From Nevskiaceae bacterium (GTDB lineage: Bacteria > Pseudomonadota > Gammaproteobacteria > Nevskiales > Nevskiaceae), in contig SCRT01000004.1 of the NCBI GenBank assembly GCA_004298465.1, positions 1 to 64,000 on the forward strand: 64,000 bases of DNA. Reading direction: 5' to 3'. Shown here piece after piece: positions 7,801 through 15,934 of this stretch (position 1 is the stretch's first letter; each line of letters begins with the position of its first letter). The notes below the pieces were generated by a model. That model made no database searches. It had not been told where the DNA came from and saw nothing but the letters and a program-made list of their open reading frames with translations. Position numbers and translations under genes: made by a program.

Positions 7801-9291
7801 ATGAACATTTCCACGCTTCTCGACATGGCTGCAGAAGCATTCGGCGAGCGCACGGCGGTGGTGTGCGGCGATGTGCGGCTGGACTACGCCACGCTGCGTC
7901 AGCGGGCCTGGGCGCTGGCGGCGCATGTCCGGGCCAGCGGCGCGCAGGCCCTGTCGCTGCTGGACGTGTCCAGCCCGGCGTTTCCGGTGGCGGTGTTCGC
8001 GGCGGCCTATGCCGGCGTGCCCTTCGTGCCGCTGAATTACCGCCTGACGAAAGCGGAGCTGGATACCCTGCTGGCCCGGGTGACGCCGGCCGTGCTCGTC
8101 GTTGGACCGCCCTACGAGGCGCTGGCCGCCGGCCACGCCGGGCTGCAGGTGCTGCCCCGCGCGGCGGCACTGGCGCTGCCGGCACCGGGGGCGGGGCCGG
8201 AAGTCGTGGAAGATCCGCGCGCCGTGGCCGTGCAACTGTTCACCAGCGGCACGACCGGGCGCCCGAAGGCGGCGATCCTGCGCCACGAGAACCTCGTGAG
8301 CTACATCCTCGGGACGGTGGAATTCGCCAGTGCCGAGGAAGATGACGCGATCCTCGTCGCGGTGCCGCCATATCACATCGCCGGCATTTCCGCCGTACTG
8401 TCCTCCACCTACGCCTGCCGGCGCATGGTGCAGCTGGAGAATTTCGACGCGGCTGCGTGGCTGGCCGCCGTGCGCCGCGAGCACGTCAGCAACGCGTTTC
8501 TCGTGCCGACCATGCTCGCGCGCATCGTCGATGCGCAGGGCGACGCGCCGGCGGACGTGCCGACGCTGAAGGCGATCGCCTACGGCGGCGGCAAGATGCC
8601 GCTGCCGACGATCCGCAAGGCGATGGCCCTGTTCCCGGACGTCGGCTTCACGAACGCCTACGGCTTGACGGAGACGAGTTCGACCGTCGCGGTGCTGGGG
8701 CCGGACGATCACCGTGCAGCGCTGGCCAGCGCCGACCCCGCCGTGCGACGGCGGCTGGGCTCGGTCGGCAAGGCGGCGGCGGTGGAGCTGCAGATTCGTG
8801 ACGACATCGGCCGCGTGCTGGGCCCGGAACAGGCGGGTTTCATCTTCGTGCGCGGCCCGCAGGTGGCGGGCGAATACAAGGAAAAGGGCAGCCAGCTCGA
8901 CGCCGAGGGCTGGTTTCCCACGAAGGACCGCGGTTTTCTGGACTCAGAAGGTTATCTGTTCCTCGACGGCCGGGCGGACGACGTGATCGTGCGTGGCGGT
9001 GAGAACATCTCGCCGGGCGAGATCGAGGACGTGCTGCGCAGCCATGCGGCGGTGGCGGATGCCGCCTGCGTGGCGCTGGCGGACGAGCAGTGGGGCGAGG
9101 CGGTGGCGGCTTTCGTGGTCCTGAAGCCGGGCGCCGTGGCGCGCGTCGAGGAACTGCAGGCGCATGTGAAGGGCCGGCTGCGTTCTTCGCGCGTGCCGCA
9201 GCGCATCGAATTCCGCGATACTCTGCCGTACAACGAGCTCGGCAAGCTGCTGCGGCGCGTGCTGCGTCAGGAACTGTCCACGGCCGGCTGA
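7801..9291 (+). CDS. AMP-forming acyl-CoA synthetase
   Basis: Activates a carboxylic acid with ATP and CoA. ANL-family motifs are in order: the phosphate-binding loop FTSGTTGRPKAAIL, NAYGLTETSST, LDGRADDVIVRGGENISPGEIE, and the C-terminal catalytic lysine region YNELGKLLRRVL. At 496 residues it is the usual size. The substrate is uncertain: long-chain, aromatic and steroid side-chain acids are all possible. It opens a tight set with the SRPBCC, CoA transferase and amidohydrolase genes (13-bp gap, then overlaps), so all four probably act on one acid. Confidence 0.92.
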   Translation: MNISTLLDMAAEAFGERTAVVCGDVRLDYATLRQRAWALAAHVRASGAQALSLLDVSSPAFPVAVFAAAYAGVPFVPLNYRLTKAELDTLLARVTPAVLVVGPPYEALAAGHAGLQVLPRAAALALPAPGAGPEVVEDPRAVAVQLFTSGTTGRPKAAILRHENLVSYILGTVEFASAEEDDAILVAVPPYHIAGISAVLSSTYACRRMVQLENFDAAAWLAAVRREHVSNAFLVPTMLARIVDAQGDAPADVPTLKAIAYGGGKMPLPTIRKAMALFPDVGFTNAYGLTETSSTVAVLGPDDHRAALASADPAVRRRLGSVGKAAAVELQIRDDIGRVLGPEQAGFIFVRGPQVAGEYKEKGSQLDAEGWFPTKDRGFLDSEGYLFLDGRADDVIVRGGENISPGEIEDVLRSHAAVADAACVALADEQWGEAVAAFVVLKPGAVARVEELQAHVKGRLRSSRVPQRIEFRDTLPYNELGKLLRRVLRQELSTAG

Positions 9292-9304
9292 AACGGAGCA
9301 CGCA

Positions 9305-9769
9305 ATGGCTTTCGTCATGGACCGCAACCTGGACGTGGACGCCCCCGCCGCCGTGGTGTGGGAAGTCATCACCGACCTTGCGCGCTATCCGGAATGGAAC
9401 CCCTTCTGTCTCGCCTGCGCGTCCACGCTCCAGCCCGGCGACCCGATCGACATGACCGTGAAGCTGCTGGCCAGGCCACAGCAGCAGCGCGAGTGGATTC
9501 AGCAGTACATGGAAGGGGAAGGCTTCAGCTACAGCATGAAGCCGCTGCCGCTGGGCGCGTTGTCGAGCTGGCGTGCGCACCGCATCGTGGCGCGTGAGGA
9601 CGACCGCTGCGAATACCACAGCTTGTTCCGGCTGCATGGCTGGCTTCAGGGAGTTGTCACGACCCTGCTCGGTGCCCGCCTGCGGGCCGGTTTTACCGCC
9701 ATGAATGCGGCAGTCAAACAACGGGCGGAGCAATTGTGGCGGGTGCGCAAGACCACGACGCAAACCTGA
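9305..9769 (+). CDS. SRPBCC-family (START-like) protein
   Basis: A 154-residue protein with a typical helix-grip start: MDRNLDVDAPAAVVWEVITD followed by LARYPEWNPF. Such proteins have a deep hydrophobic pocket and bind or process apolar ligands. No catalytic residue is evident. The gene starts at ATG 9305, 13 bp after the synthetase, and its end overlaps the next gene by 34 bp. Co-transcription suggests it handles the same hydrophobic acid or CoA ester; that is inference. Confidence 0.85.
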   Translation: MAFVMDRNLDVDAPAAVVWEVITDLARYPEWNPFCLACASTLQPGDPIDMTVKLLARPQQQREWIQQYMEGEGFSYSMKPLPLGALSSWRAHRIVAREDDRCEYHSLFRLHGWLQGVVTTLLGARLRAGFTAMNAAVKQRAEQLWRVRKTTTQT

Positions 9770-11127
9770 ACGCCGACACGGCGGCACGTTATGCGGCAGC
9801 GCTGCTCGGAAATCTGCGCGTTTCATCCGTCGCTGCCATTTCCACGCCCCATCCAGCGCTGCTTGCGCAACGCTGCGGGCTGGCCGATCTCGTTGGTTTT
9901 CCGCACCGCGCGCCGACGATCTGCCCCCTGCCGCTGGCCGCTGCGGCGGAGGGTGCGCTTGCTGCACTGGCCGTGCTCGCGCCGGGCGCCTTCAGTGGCT
10001 GGAGCGGCGCCGGGCTGCTGACGGAACGGGCGCGCCTCGCCGGCCTGTCGCGCAATGGGGCCGTGTCACCGGGCGGCGCGTGCCGGCTGTTGCAGGCGGC
10101 CGATGGCTCCGTCGCGGTGAATCTCGCGCGCCCGGAGGACTGGGCGCTGGTGCCCGCGTGGCTGGAGACACCGGCGGCGGACTTCGATGCCGTGTCGGCT
10201 GCAGTGGCGGTGCGCCCGGTCGCGGAACTCGTGGAACGCGCGGGCTGGCTCGGCCTGGCGGTGGCGGCGGATGCCTGGAACCCGGCGCCGCGCCCGTGGT
10301 GCCGCATCCACGCCGGCGCGCCGTGGCGTGGCACGCCGGCGCCGCACGCCAGACCGCCGCGTGTGCTCGACCTTTCGTCGCTATGGGCCGGACCGCTGTG
10401 CACCCGCCTGCTGCGGCGCTGCGGTGCGGACGTGGTGAAAGTGGAAAGCCTGCAGCGTCCCGACGGTGCGCGGCGGGGCAACGCGGCGTTCTACGCGCAA
10501 TTGAACGCCGGCAAGCGCTGCGTGGCGCTGGATCTGGCGACCGATGCCGGGCGCGCGCGGCTCGCGGCATTGATCGAAGCGGCAGACATCGTGATCGAGA
10601 GCACGCGCCCGCGCGCGCTGCGCCAGCTCGGCATCGTGGCGGAAGACTGCGTGCGGCACCGGCCGGGACTGACGTGGATCAGCCTCACGGGCTACGGTCG
10701 TGACGGGGACAACGCGCAGCGCATCGCCTACGGTGACGATGCGGCTGTGGCGGCGGGCTTGTCGCGCCTGCAGTTCGAAGCGACGGGCGAGCACCTGATC
10801 GTAGGCGACGCCATCGGTGACCCGCTCGGCGGCCTGCATGCGGCGCTCGCAGCGTGGGCCAGCTGGCGCGATGGCGGCGGGCGGCTCGTCGGGCTGGCAT
10901 TGCGCGATGTCGTGCACCACGTCATCGCCTTCGACCTGCCGACACAATGTGCGACGCTGCACACGCGGGCGCGGCAGTGGGCAGCCGTGATCGCGGCAGC
11001 TGATGCGCCGGCAGTCAAAAGCGATACGGGAATGAACGGCGTGGAAGCGCGTGAAGCATTGCAGCGCGTGTCGTCACTCGGTGCCGACACGCTGGCGGTG
11101 CTGGCGGACTGGGGTATCGCATGCTGA
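9736..11127 (+). CDS. CaiB/BaiF-family CoA transferase with rearranged domains
   Basis: A 463-residue class III CoA-transferase-like protein; GTG start 9736 inside the end of the SRPBCC gene. The family's normally N-terminal motif (RVLDLSSLWAGP, GADVVKVES, NAGKRCVALDLATDAGR) begins only at residue 209. It is followed by SLTGYGRDGDN and GDPLGGLHAALA, whose Asp is the likely acyl-carrying residue. The first 200 residues instead resemble the family's C-terminal part (DGSVAVNLARPEDW near 124-136). The order therefore looks permuted, or two parts have been fused. It would transfer CoA between acids in the same pathway as the synthetase. The following gene overlaps by 7 bp. Confidence 0.82.
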   Translation: MAGAQDHDANLNADTAARYAAALLGNLRVSSVAAISTPHPALLAQRCGLADLVGFPHRAPTICPLPLAAAAEGALAALAVLAPGAFSGWSGAGLLTERARLAGLSRNGAVSPGGACRLLQAADGSVAVNLARPEDWALVPAWLETPAADFDAVSAAVAVRPVAELVERAGWLGLAVAADAWNPAPRPWCRIHAGAPWRGTPAPHARPPRVLDLSSLWAGPLCTRLLRRCGADVVKVESLQRPDGARRGNAAFYAQLNAGKRCVALDLATDAGRARLAALIEAADIVIESTRPRALRQLGIVAEDCVRHRPGLTWISLTGYGRDGDNAQRIAYGDDAAVAAGLSRLQFEATGEHLIVGDAIGDPLGGLHAALAAWASWRDGGGRLVGLALRDVVHHVIAFDLPTQCATLHTRARQWAAVIAAADAPAVKSDTGMNGVEAREALQRVSSLGADTLAVLADWGIAC

Positions 11128-12569
11128 TTCGCCGAGCCGAACTGGGCTTCGGCGCGCGGGTGGCGGACGTGCGGATCGAGACGGGGTGCGTCACGGAAGT
11201 GGGCGCGCGGCTCGCACACCGACAGGGCGAGGCCGAGCTGGACGCCGGGGGTGCGGCGTTGCTGCCGGCGTTGCGCGACCATCACCTGCACCTGTACGCG
11301 CTGGCGGCGGCCCGCGCGTCGGTGCGCTGCGGCCAGCCGGACGTGGCAGGCGCGGAGACGCTGGAAGCCGTGTTGCGGCGTGCAGATGGCACGCTGCCGT
11401 CGGGTGAATGGCTGCGCGGCACGGCGTTCCACGAATCCGTCCTCGCCGCCAGCGGCATCGAGGATTTCCGTGCCTGGCTCGACGCGGTGTTGCCAGCGCG
11501 CCCGGTGCGCATCCAGCATCGCGGGGGCCGGCTGTGGTGGTTGAACACGGCGGCGTTGCGGCGGCTGGGCGTTCATCCTGCAGCCGTGGATACGCCGCTG
11601 GAGCGCAGCGGCCGGGATTTCACCGGGCGCCTGTACGACGCGGACGGCTGGCTGCGCCAGCGGGTCGGGAGCGTGCGCCCGTCACTGGCGGTCGTGAGCC
11701 GCGAATTGTGGCGCTGGGGCGTGACGGCGGTGACCGACGCCAGCCATGCCAATGGGCGGGCGGACTACGCCGCATTCGCCGCGGCACAGACGCGGGGTGA
11801 ATTGCTGCAGGACGTGCGCGTCATGGGCGGCGCCGAGCTGGATGCGGTCAAGGACGCAGTGAATGGTTCTGCCCACCTGTGGCGCGGCGAGCGCAAGTTC
11901 CACCTGCACGCGCAGGCACTACCGGACTTCGACCTGCTGTGTGCCCAGATCCGCACCGCCCATGCGGCAGGCCGTGGGGCTGCTTTCCACTGCGTCGAAC
12001 GTGGCGAACTTATCTTTGCGCTGGCGGCGCTTGATGCATCGGGGGTGCGCGATGGCGACCGTATAGAGCATGCGGGCGTTGCGCCGCCGGAGCTTGTCGC
12101 CCAGGTGGCGACGCTGGGCGTGACGGTGGTCACGCAGCCGGGATTCATCGCCGAACGCGGAGACGTGTATCGCCGCGAAGTTACGGCGGACGACCAGCCA
12201 TGGCTGTACCCGGTGCGCCGTTTCCTCGCCGCTGGCGTGCCGCTGGCGCTGAGCAGCGATGCGCCGTATGCCGACCCGAATCCATGGCGCACGGCTGCCG
12301 CCGCCGTCGCGCGGCAGACGCCGGCGGGCACCGTGCTGAATCCGGAAGAACGCCTGACGCCGGAATACGCCGTGGCGCGGTTGATGGCGCCGCTGGCGGC
12401 GCCGGGTGTGGAGGTGCCGCGCGTGGCGGCGGGCATGGCCGCCGACCTGTGCCTCCTGCCGATGCCGTGGCGGGCCGCGTGCCGTAATTTGGCCCATATC
12501 GTCCCTGTCGCGGTGTGGCGGCGCGGACTCGGGCCGGTTGCATCGCCAGCCTGTGCTGCCCTGGGGTAA
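11121..12569 (+). CDS. YtcJ-like metal-dependent amidohydrolase
   Basis: A 482-residue cytosolic TIM-barrel hydrolase of the amidohydrolase 3 type. The first metal-binding motif is RDHHLHL, a histidine follows in KFHLHAQA, then HCVERGELIF, RIEHAGV, and the C-terminal metal Asp in LALSSDAPYADPNPW. The N-terminal beta-sandwich carrying DVRIETG flanks the barrel. Relatives hydrolyse amides, formamides or N-acyl groups; the substrate here is unknown. It overlaps the CoA transferase by 7 bp and is the last gene of the set. Confidence 0.85.
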   Translation: MLIRRAELGFGARVADVRIETGCVTEVGARLAHRQGEAELDAGGAALLPALRDHHLHLYALAAARASVRCGQPDVAGAETLEAVLRRADGTLPSGEWLRGTAFHESVLAASGIEDFRAWLDAVLPARPVRIQHRGGRLWWLNTAALRRLGVHPAAVDTPLERSGRDFTGRLYDADGWLRQRVGSVRPSLAVVSRELWRWGVTAVTDASHANGRADYAAFAAAQTRGELLQDVRVMGGAELDAVKDAVNGSAHLWRGERKFHLHAQALPDFDLLCAQIRTAHAAGRGAAFHCVERGELIFALAALDASGVRDGDRIEHAGVAPPELVAQVATLGVTVVTQPGFIAERGDVYRREVTADDQPWLYPVRRFLAAGVPLALSSDAPYADPNPWRTAAAAVARQTPAGTVLNPEERLTPEYAVARLMAPLAAPGVEVPRVAAGMAADLCLLPMPWRAACRNLAHIVPVAVWRRGLGPVASPACAALG

Positions 12570-12806
12570 GCGGGTTCAATCGTGACGGCCTCGAGGACTG
12601 GGGGTTTGAGCCTCCTTCACCGCGGCAGTGATCTCCAATGTCCTGGCAGCCAATGCCACGTAGTGCAGCAGGGCATACGGGCTCTCGTGCATGGCGGCTG
12701 CGCTCGGCGCATATCCCCGGGAGCCGTGTCCAGACCTCATAGGCCGCCTGGCCAGCCGTTTCCAGACGTACCTCCGGGTCTGGTATGTGAAACCCGAGGT
12801 GCTCAC
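12570..12806. other. non-coding gap left of the nitrogen island
   Basis: No convincing gene. A 76-codon minus-strand frame (12576-12806) has partly protein-like composition near its end (LALAARTLEITAAVKEAQ-like) but no recognisable family and no good ribosome site, so it could be a gene remnant. It separates the acyl-CoA operon from the GntR-linked island. Confidence 0.4.
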
Positions 12807-12863
12807 TTGACAACGTTGTGGGAAACGTGCACTAGTATTAATACGGTGTACGAAACACCGTAT
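12807..12863 (+). promoter_or_regulatory. promoter and palindromic operator of the APC permease operon
   Basis: TTGACA at 12807-12812 is a perfect -35 box; TAGTAT at 12833-12838 is the best -10, though the 20-base spacing is long. Just downstream is a perfect inverted repeat, ATACGGTGT (12841-12849) and ACACCGTAT (12855-12863), around ACGAA. It contains GTGTACGAAA, nearly identical to words upstream of ridA/gntR and of the glxB-like operon. Its position over the expected transcription start suits repression by the GntR protein at 21.2 kb. Confidence 0.65.
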
Positions 12864-12883
12864 AAGAGGAGGGTGAGTTGCGT

Positions 12884-14365
12884 ATGAACGCTACAACCAT
12901 GGGCGTGGATACGCCTGAAAAAAATGGCCGGTTGACCGGGTCCTTGCATGTGTGGGACATCATGTTCATGGTCATTGCCACTTCGGCGCCGTTGACCGTG
13001 ATCGTCGCGGTGTATCCGATCGGCTTCACGATCGGCAACGGGGCGGGGTTCCCGGCGGCGTTTCTGGGCATGGGGATCGTGCTGCTGATCTTTTCCGTGG
13101 GATTCACCACGATGACCCGGCATGTTCCGAAGCCGGGAGCATTCTTCACGTACATCGCACATGGGCTGGGGCGACCGCTGGGATTGGCGGGGGCCTATGT
13201 CGCGATCCTGTGCTATGAATGCATCGAGCTTGGCGTGGTTGCCTATTTCGGCTACGACGTTTCCGTCACCATTGCCGGTTACACCGGCATACACGTTCCG
13301 TGGTTTTTGCTGTCCACGCTCGAATGGCTCGCGATCGGGTTCCTGGGGTATCGGAACATCGAGATCAGTGCGAAGGTGCTGGGTGTACTGCTCTCGGTGG
13401 AAATCCTGATTTCACTGGTCATCAGCTTTGTCGTCCTGGCTGATGGCGGTGCGCATGGAATCGACGCCGTGTCCTTTGCGCCGAGTGCGTTTCTGTCTGG
13501 CGCGCCATCGCTGGGCATCATGTTTGCGGCGGCGTCGTACATCGGCTTTGAATCGACGGCCATCTATCGCGATGAAGCGCGCGATCCGCCACGTACGATT
13601 CCGCACGCCACCTACGGCGCTGTCGTGGTCCTGGCTGTTTTCTACACTTTCACGAGCTGGGCATTCGTGATGGCACTAGGGAGCGCCGACGTCGTGAAGG
13701 CGGCTAACGCCGATCCCCAGTTCCTGTTCACCGTGGCGGAAAGGTACATCGGCGGAACCGGAAACATTCTGACGCATATTTTCGTGATCACGAGCATCTT
13801 CGCGGTCACTCTGGCGTTTCATAACGTCGTGGCGCGCTATCTGCATGCGCTGGGCAATGTACGTGCCCTGCCGACGTATCTGGGCAGGGTCGGAAGCCGT
13901 GCCGCGCCGTCTGCCGCCTCGCTGACCACATCGGCCATGACCGCCATCATCATCGTCGCGGCGACTTTCGCGGGGTGGGACCCCGCTGCCCAGATGTTCA
14001 CTTGGTTCGTTGGCCTGGGCACCCTGGCTTATCTGATCATCCTGGCCGCCTGCAGCCTCGCGGTATTCGTCTATTTCGCGCTGAAGGCCGAGAGACGCCG
14101 GGCGGAATCCACCTGGAAAGTGATCGTGCTCCCGGTGCTCGCAGTCCTGGGGCTGGGAATCGCCTGCTACATCACCATTGCGAACTTCCCGCTGCTGGTC
14201 GGTGACGTCGACGCAAAAGGCAACGTGATATTTGGTGGATTGTCGGCAGCCCTCCTGGTCGTGCTGATCGCCTTTGCTGTTTTCGGATTCGTGGAGGCGT
14301 ATGTCATGCGCGTACGCAACCGCCCCGCATACGACGCCATAACCGAATCGGGGAAGGGCCTGTGA
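12884..14365 (+). CDS. APC-superfamily amino acid/amine permease
   Basis: A 493-residue inner-membrane protein with about twelve hydrophobic segments and the APC N-terminal pattern VIATSAPLTVIVAVYPIGF. Helix 6 contains SYIGFESTAIYRDEARDPPRTIP, the family's conserved loop. It probably imports an amino acid, amine or related solute with protons. The start is ATG 12884, eleven bases after GAGGAGG; TTG 12878 is also possible. It heads a permease-porin-permease set downstream of the palindromic operator. Confidence 0.9.
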   Translation: MNATTMGVDTPEKNGRLTGSLHVWDIMFMVIATSAPLTVIVAVYPIGFTIGNGAGFPAAFLGMGIVLLIFSVGFTTMTRHVPKPGAFFTYIAHGLGRPLGLAGAYVAILCYECIELGVVAYFGYDVSVTIAGYTGIHVPWFLLSTLEWLAIGFLGYRNIEISAKVLGVLLSVEILISLVISFVVLADGGAHGIDAVSFAPSAFLSGAPSLGIMFAAASYIGFESTAIYRDEARDPPRTIPHATYGAVVVLAVFYTFTSWAFVMALGSADVVKAANADPQFLFTVAERYIGGTGNILTHIFVITSIFAVTLAFHNVVARYLHALGNVRALPTYLGRVGSRAAPSAASLTTSAMTAIIIVAATFAGWDPAAQMFTWFVGLGTLAYLIILAACSLAVFVYFALKAERRRAESTWKVIVLPVLAVLGLGIACYITIANFPLLVGDVDAKGNVIFGGLSAALLVVLIAFAVFGFVEAYVMRVRNRPAYDAITESGKGL

Positions 14366-14437
14366 TCGTCTGTACAAGGTCGGAACCGTGTATTGCGAAT
14401 CGAGGCGGAACCTGAAAACGTTCAAGAGGGAACGGTC

Positions 14438-15823
14438 ATGAGGATAGGATCTGGAATTCCGGTAATGGCGGGCGCGGCAGCACTGGCAATGGCAGGGTTG
14501 ATGCCTGCGCATGCCTTTGACTTGTACAAGTCGGGCGGATTGACGCTCAACGGTGATTTCTCCGCGGCGCTGGGGGTCATCAACAGCGAACGCTCCTACA
14601 GTTCCATCGGCGTTCTTTCGGAACCCGGGAAGCGCACCTGGTTTGAAGGTTTGGGAACGTACGGAATCAGCGGCAATTATCAGCTGGGCCACAACGACGG
14701 CACGATCTTTGGCGCATTTGACTTGTTTTCCGGCGCGGACCGTGGCGGATACAACGCCGCCGGGATCACGACCGGCCATGAATACCAGACGCAGATCCAG
14801 AATGCCTATCTGGGGTGGAAGTCCGGGGACACGATGCCGTGGCTGGGCCACGATGGCTTGCAGATCTCCGCTGGCCGCCAGACTTTCCAGCTCGGGACCG
14901 GATTCCTGATTGGTGGCGACAAGATCAGCCTGGGCAAGGGCTTGAACTCGGTGCCCGGTCTCGGTGCTCCAGGCGGCATTGAGCGGGCCGGCGGCACTTA
15001 TTACCTGGGTTCGCTCGCGTCATTCGGCAAGACCGCAATCCTTGAATTGGGGGGTGCGGAAGGATTTCACTTCAAGGGCTTCTGGTTGTCGTCCGACAAC
15101 AAGTATCAGGGCGAAGAAGGCCTGACAGGTGGAAATCTGGAATATCGTGATGCGCAATACGGCACTCTCGGTGCGACGTATATCCGGGGCCTGAGCGTCA
15201 GCCATGTCATGGACGCCATCGGCTTTGGGCGCCCATACCGTGAAGGCCGGAACATAGGCTCCATCTATGGCAATACCAGCCTCGGGATCAAGCAGCTGGC
15301 CATTGCCGGGCAGTATGTGCGTGAGTCGAAAGGATACCAGGAAGCAGGCTATCCGGACGGACGAGGCCATGCTTGGTATGCATCAGTGGGCTGGACATTC
15401 GACAAGATTCCGTGGACACCGGCATTGACTTATCGCTTCAGCCGATTCTCGAAGACCTACGATCCGATGTATTACGGGTTCACTTCCTTTGGGACCTGGT
15501 TCCAGGGGGAAGTGGCAGCCAATTATGCTGGTCCGTTCAGCGCGGCGGCAGATATACAAATGGTCAACCTGACAGCCAACCCGAGCCCCAATCTGGTGTT
15601 AGGGACTTATTATTCGCATTTCGGCAATATTCCCAGTGGAACTCCGAAATTGCAGGGTAATGAAGTTGATGCCTATGCCGAATGGACAGTGTTTACGCAT
15701 TACACGATTATTCCTTTGATGGGTTACTACAAGCCAAAGTACTCCGCGGCCGATGGCGGGACTCAGCTTGGCAGCAATGGCCCCAACATTTACTCCGAAC
15801 TCATCCTGTTTGTGTCTTTCTAG
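14438..15823 (+). CDS. outer-membrane porin-like beta-barrel
   Basis: A 461-residue exported protein. The signal peptide MRIGSGIPVMAGAAALAMAG is followed by a typical cut after AHA. The mature part alternates short polar and aromatic strands with many Gly, Tyr and Asn residues and ends in phenylalanine (LILFVSF), the outer-membrane insertion signal. The start is ATG 14438, with AAGAGGG seven bases upstream; an earlier in-frame ATG at 14393 would bury the signal peptide. It lies between two APC permeases and probably admits the same solute across the outer membrane. Its base composition is visibly less GC-rich than the flanks. Confidence 0.82.
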   Translation: MRIGSGIPVMAGAAALAMAGLMPAHAFDLYKSGGLTLNGDFSAALGVINSERSYSSIGVLSEPGKRTWFEGLGTYGISGNYQLGHNDGTIFGAFDLFSGADRGGYNAAGITTGHEYQTQIQNAYLGWKSGDTMPWLGHDGLQISAGRQTFQLGTGFLIGGDKISLGKGLNSVPGLGAPGGIERAGGTYYLGSLASFGKTAILELGGAEGFHFKGFWLSSDNKYQGEEGLTGGNLEYRDAQYGTLGATYIRGLSVSHVMDAIGFGRPYREGRNIGSIYGNTSLGIKQLAIAGQYVRESKGYQEAGYPDGRGHAWYASVGWTFDKIPWTPALTYRFSRFSKTYDPMYYGFTSFGTWFQGEVAANYAGPFSAAADIQMVNLTANPSPNLVLGTYYSHFGNIPSGTPKLQGNEVDAYAEWTVFTHYTIIPLMGYYKPKYSAADGGTQLGSNGPNIYSELILFVSF

Positions 15824-15934
15824 TGGATTCTTTATTGCCGTTCAATTGGATGAAGCGATTTTCATAACAATCGTTGACTGAACCTTGCTGTCTGTAGTGG
15901 AAAGATTGTAACAACACAATGGAGGGGTAAGGTC

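Noticed and set aside
12576..12806. 76-codon minus-strand frame in the gap before the permease operon
   Set aside because: Some stretches look protein-like, but there is no recognisable family or ribosome site, so I list the region as a gap.
14375..14405. Possible fourth GntR site (CCGTGTATTGCGAATCG) before the porin gene
   Set aside because: It differs from the shared word at several positions and lies inside an operon.
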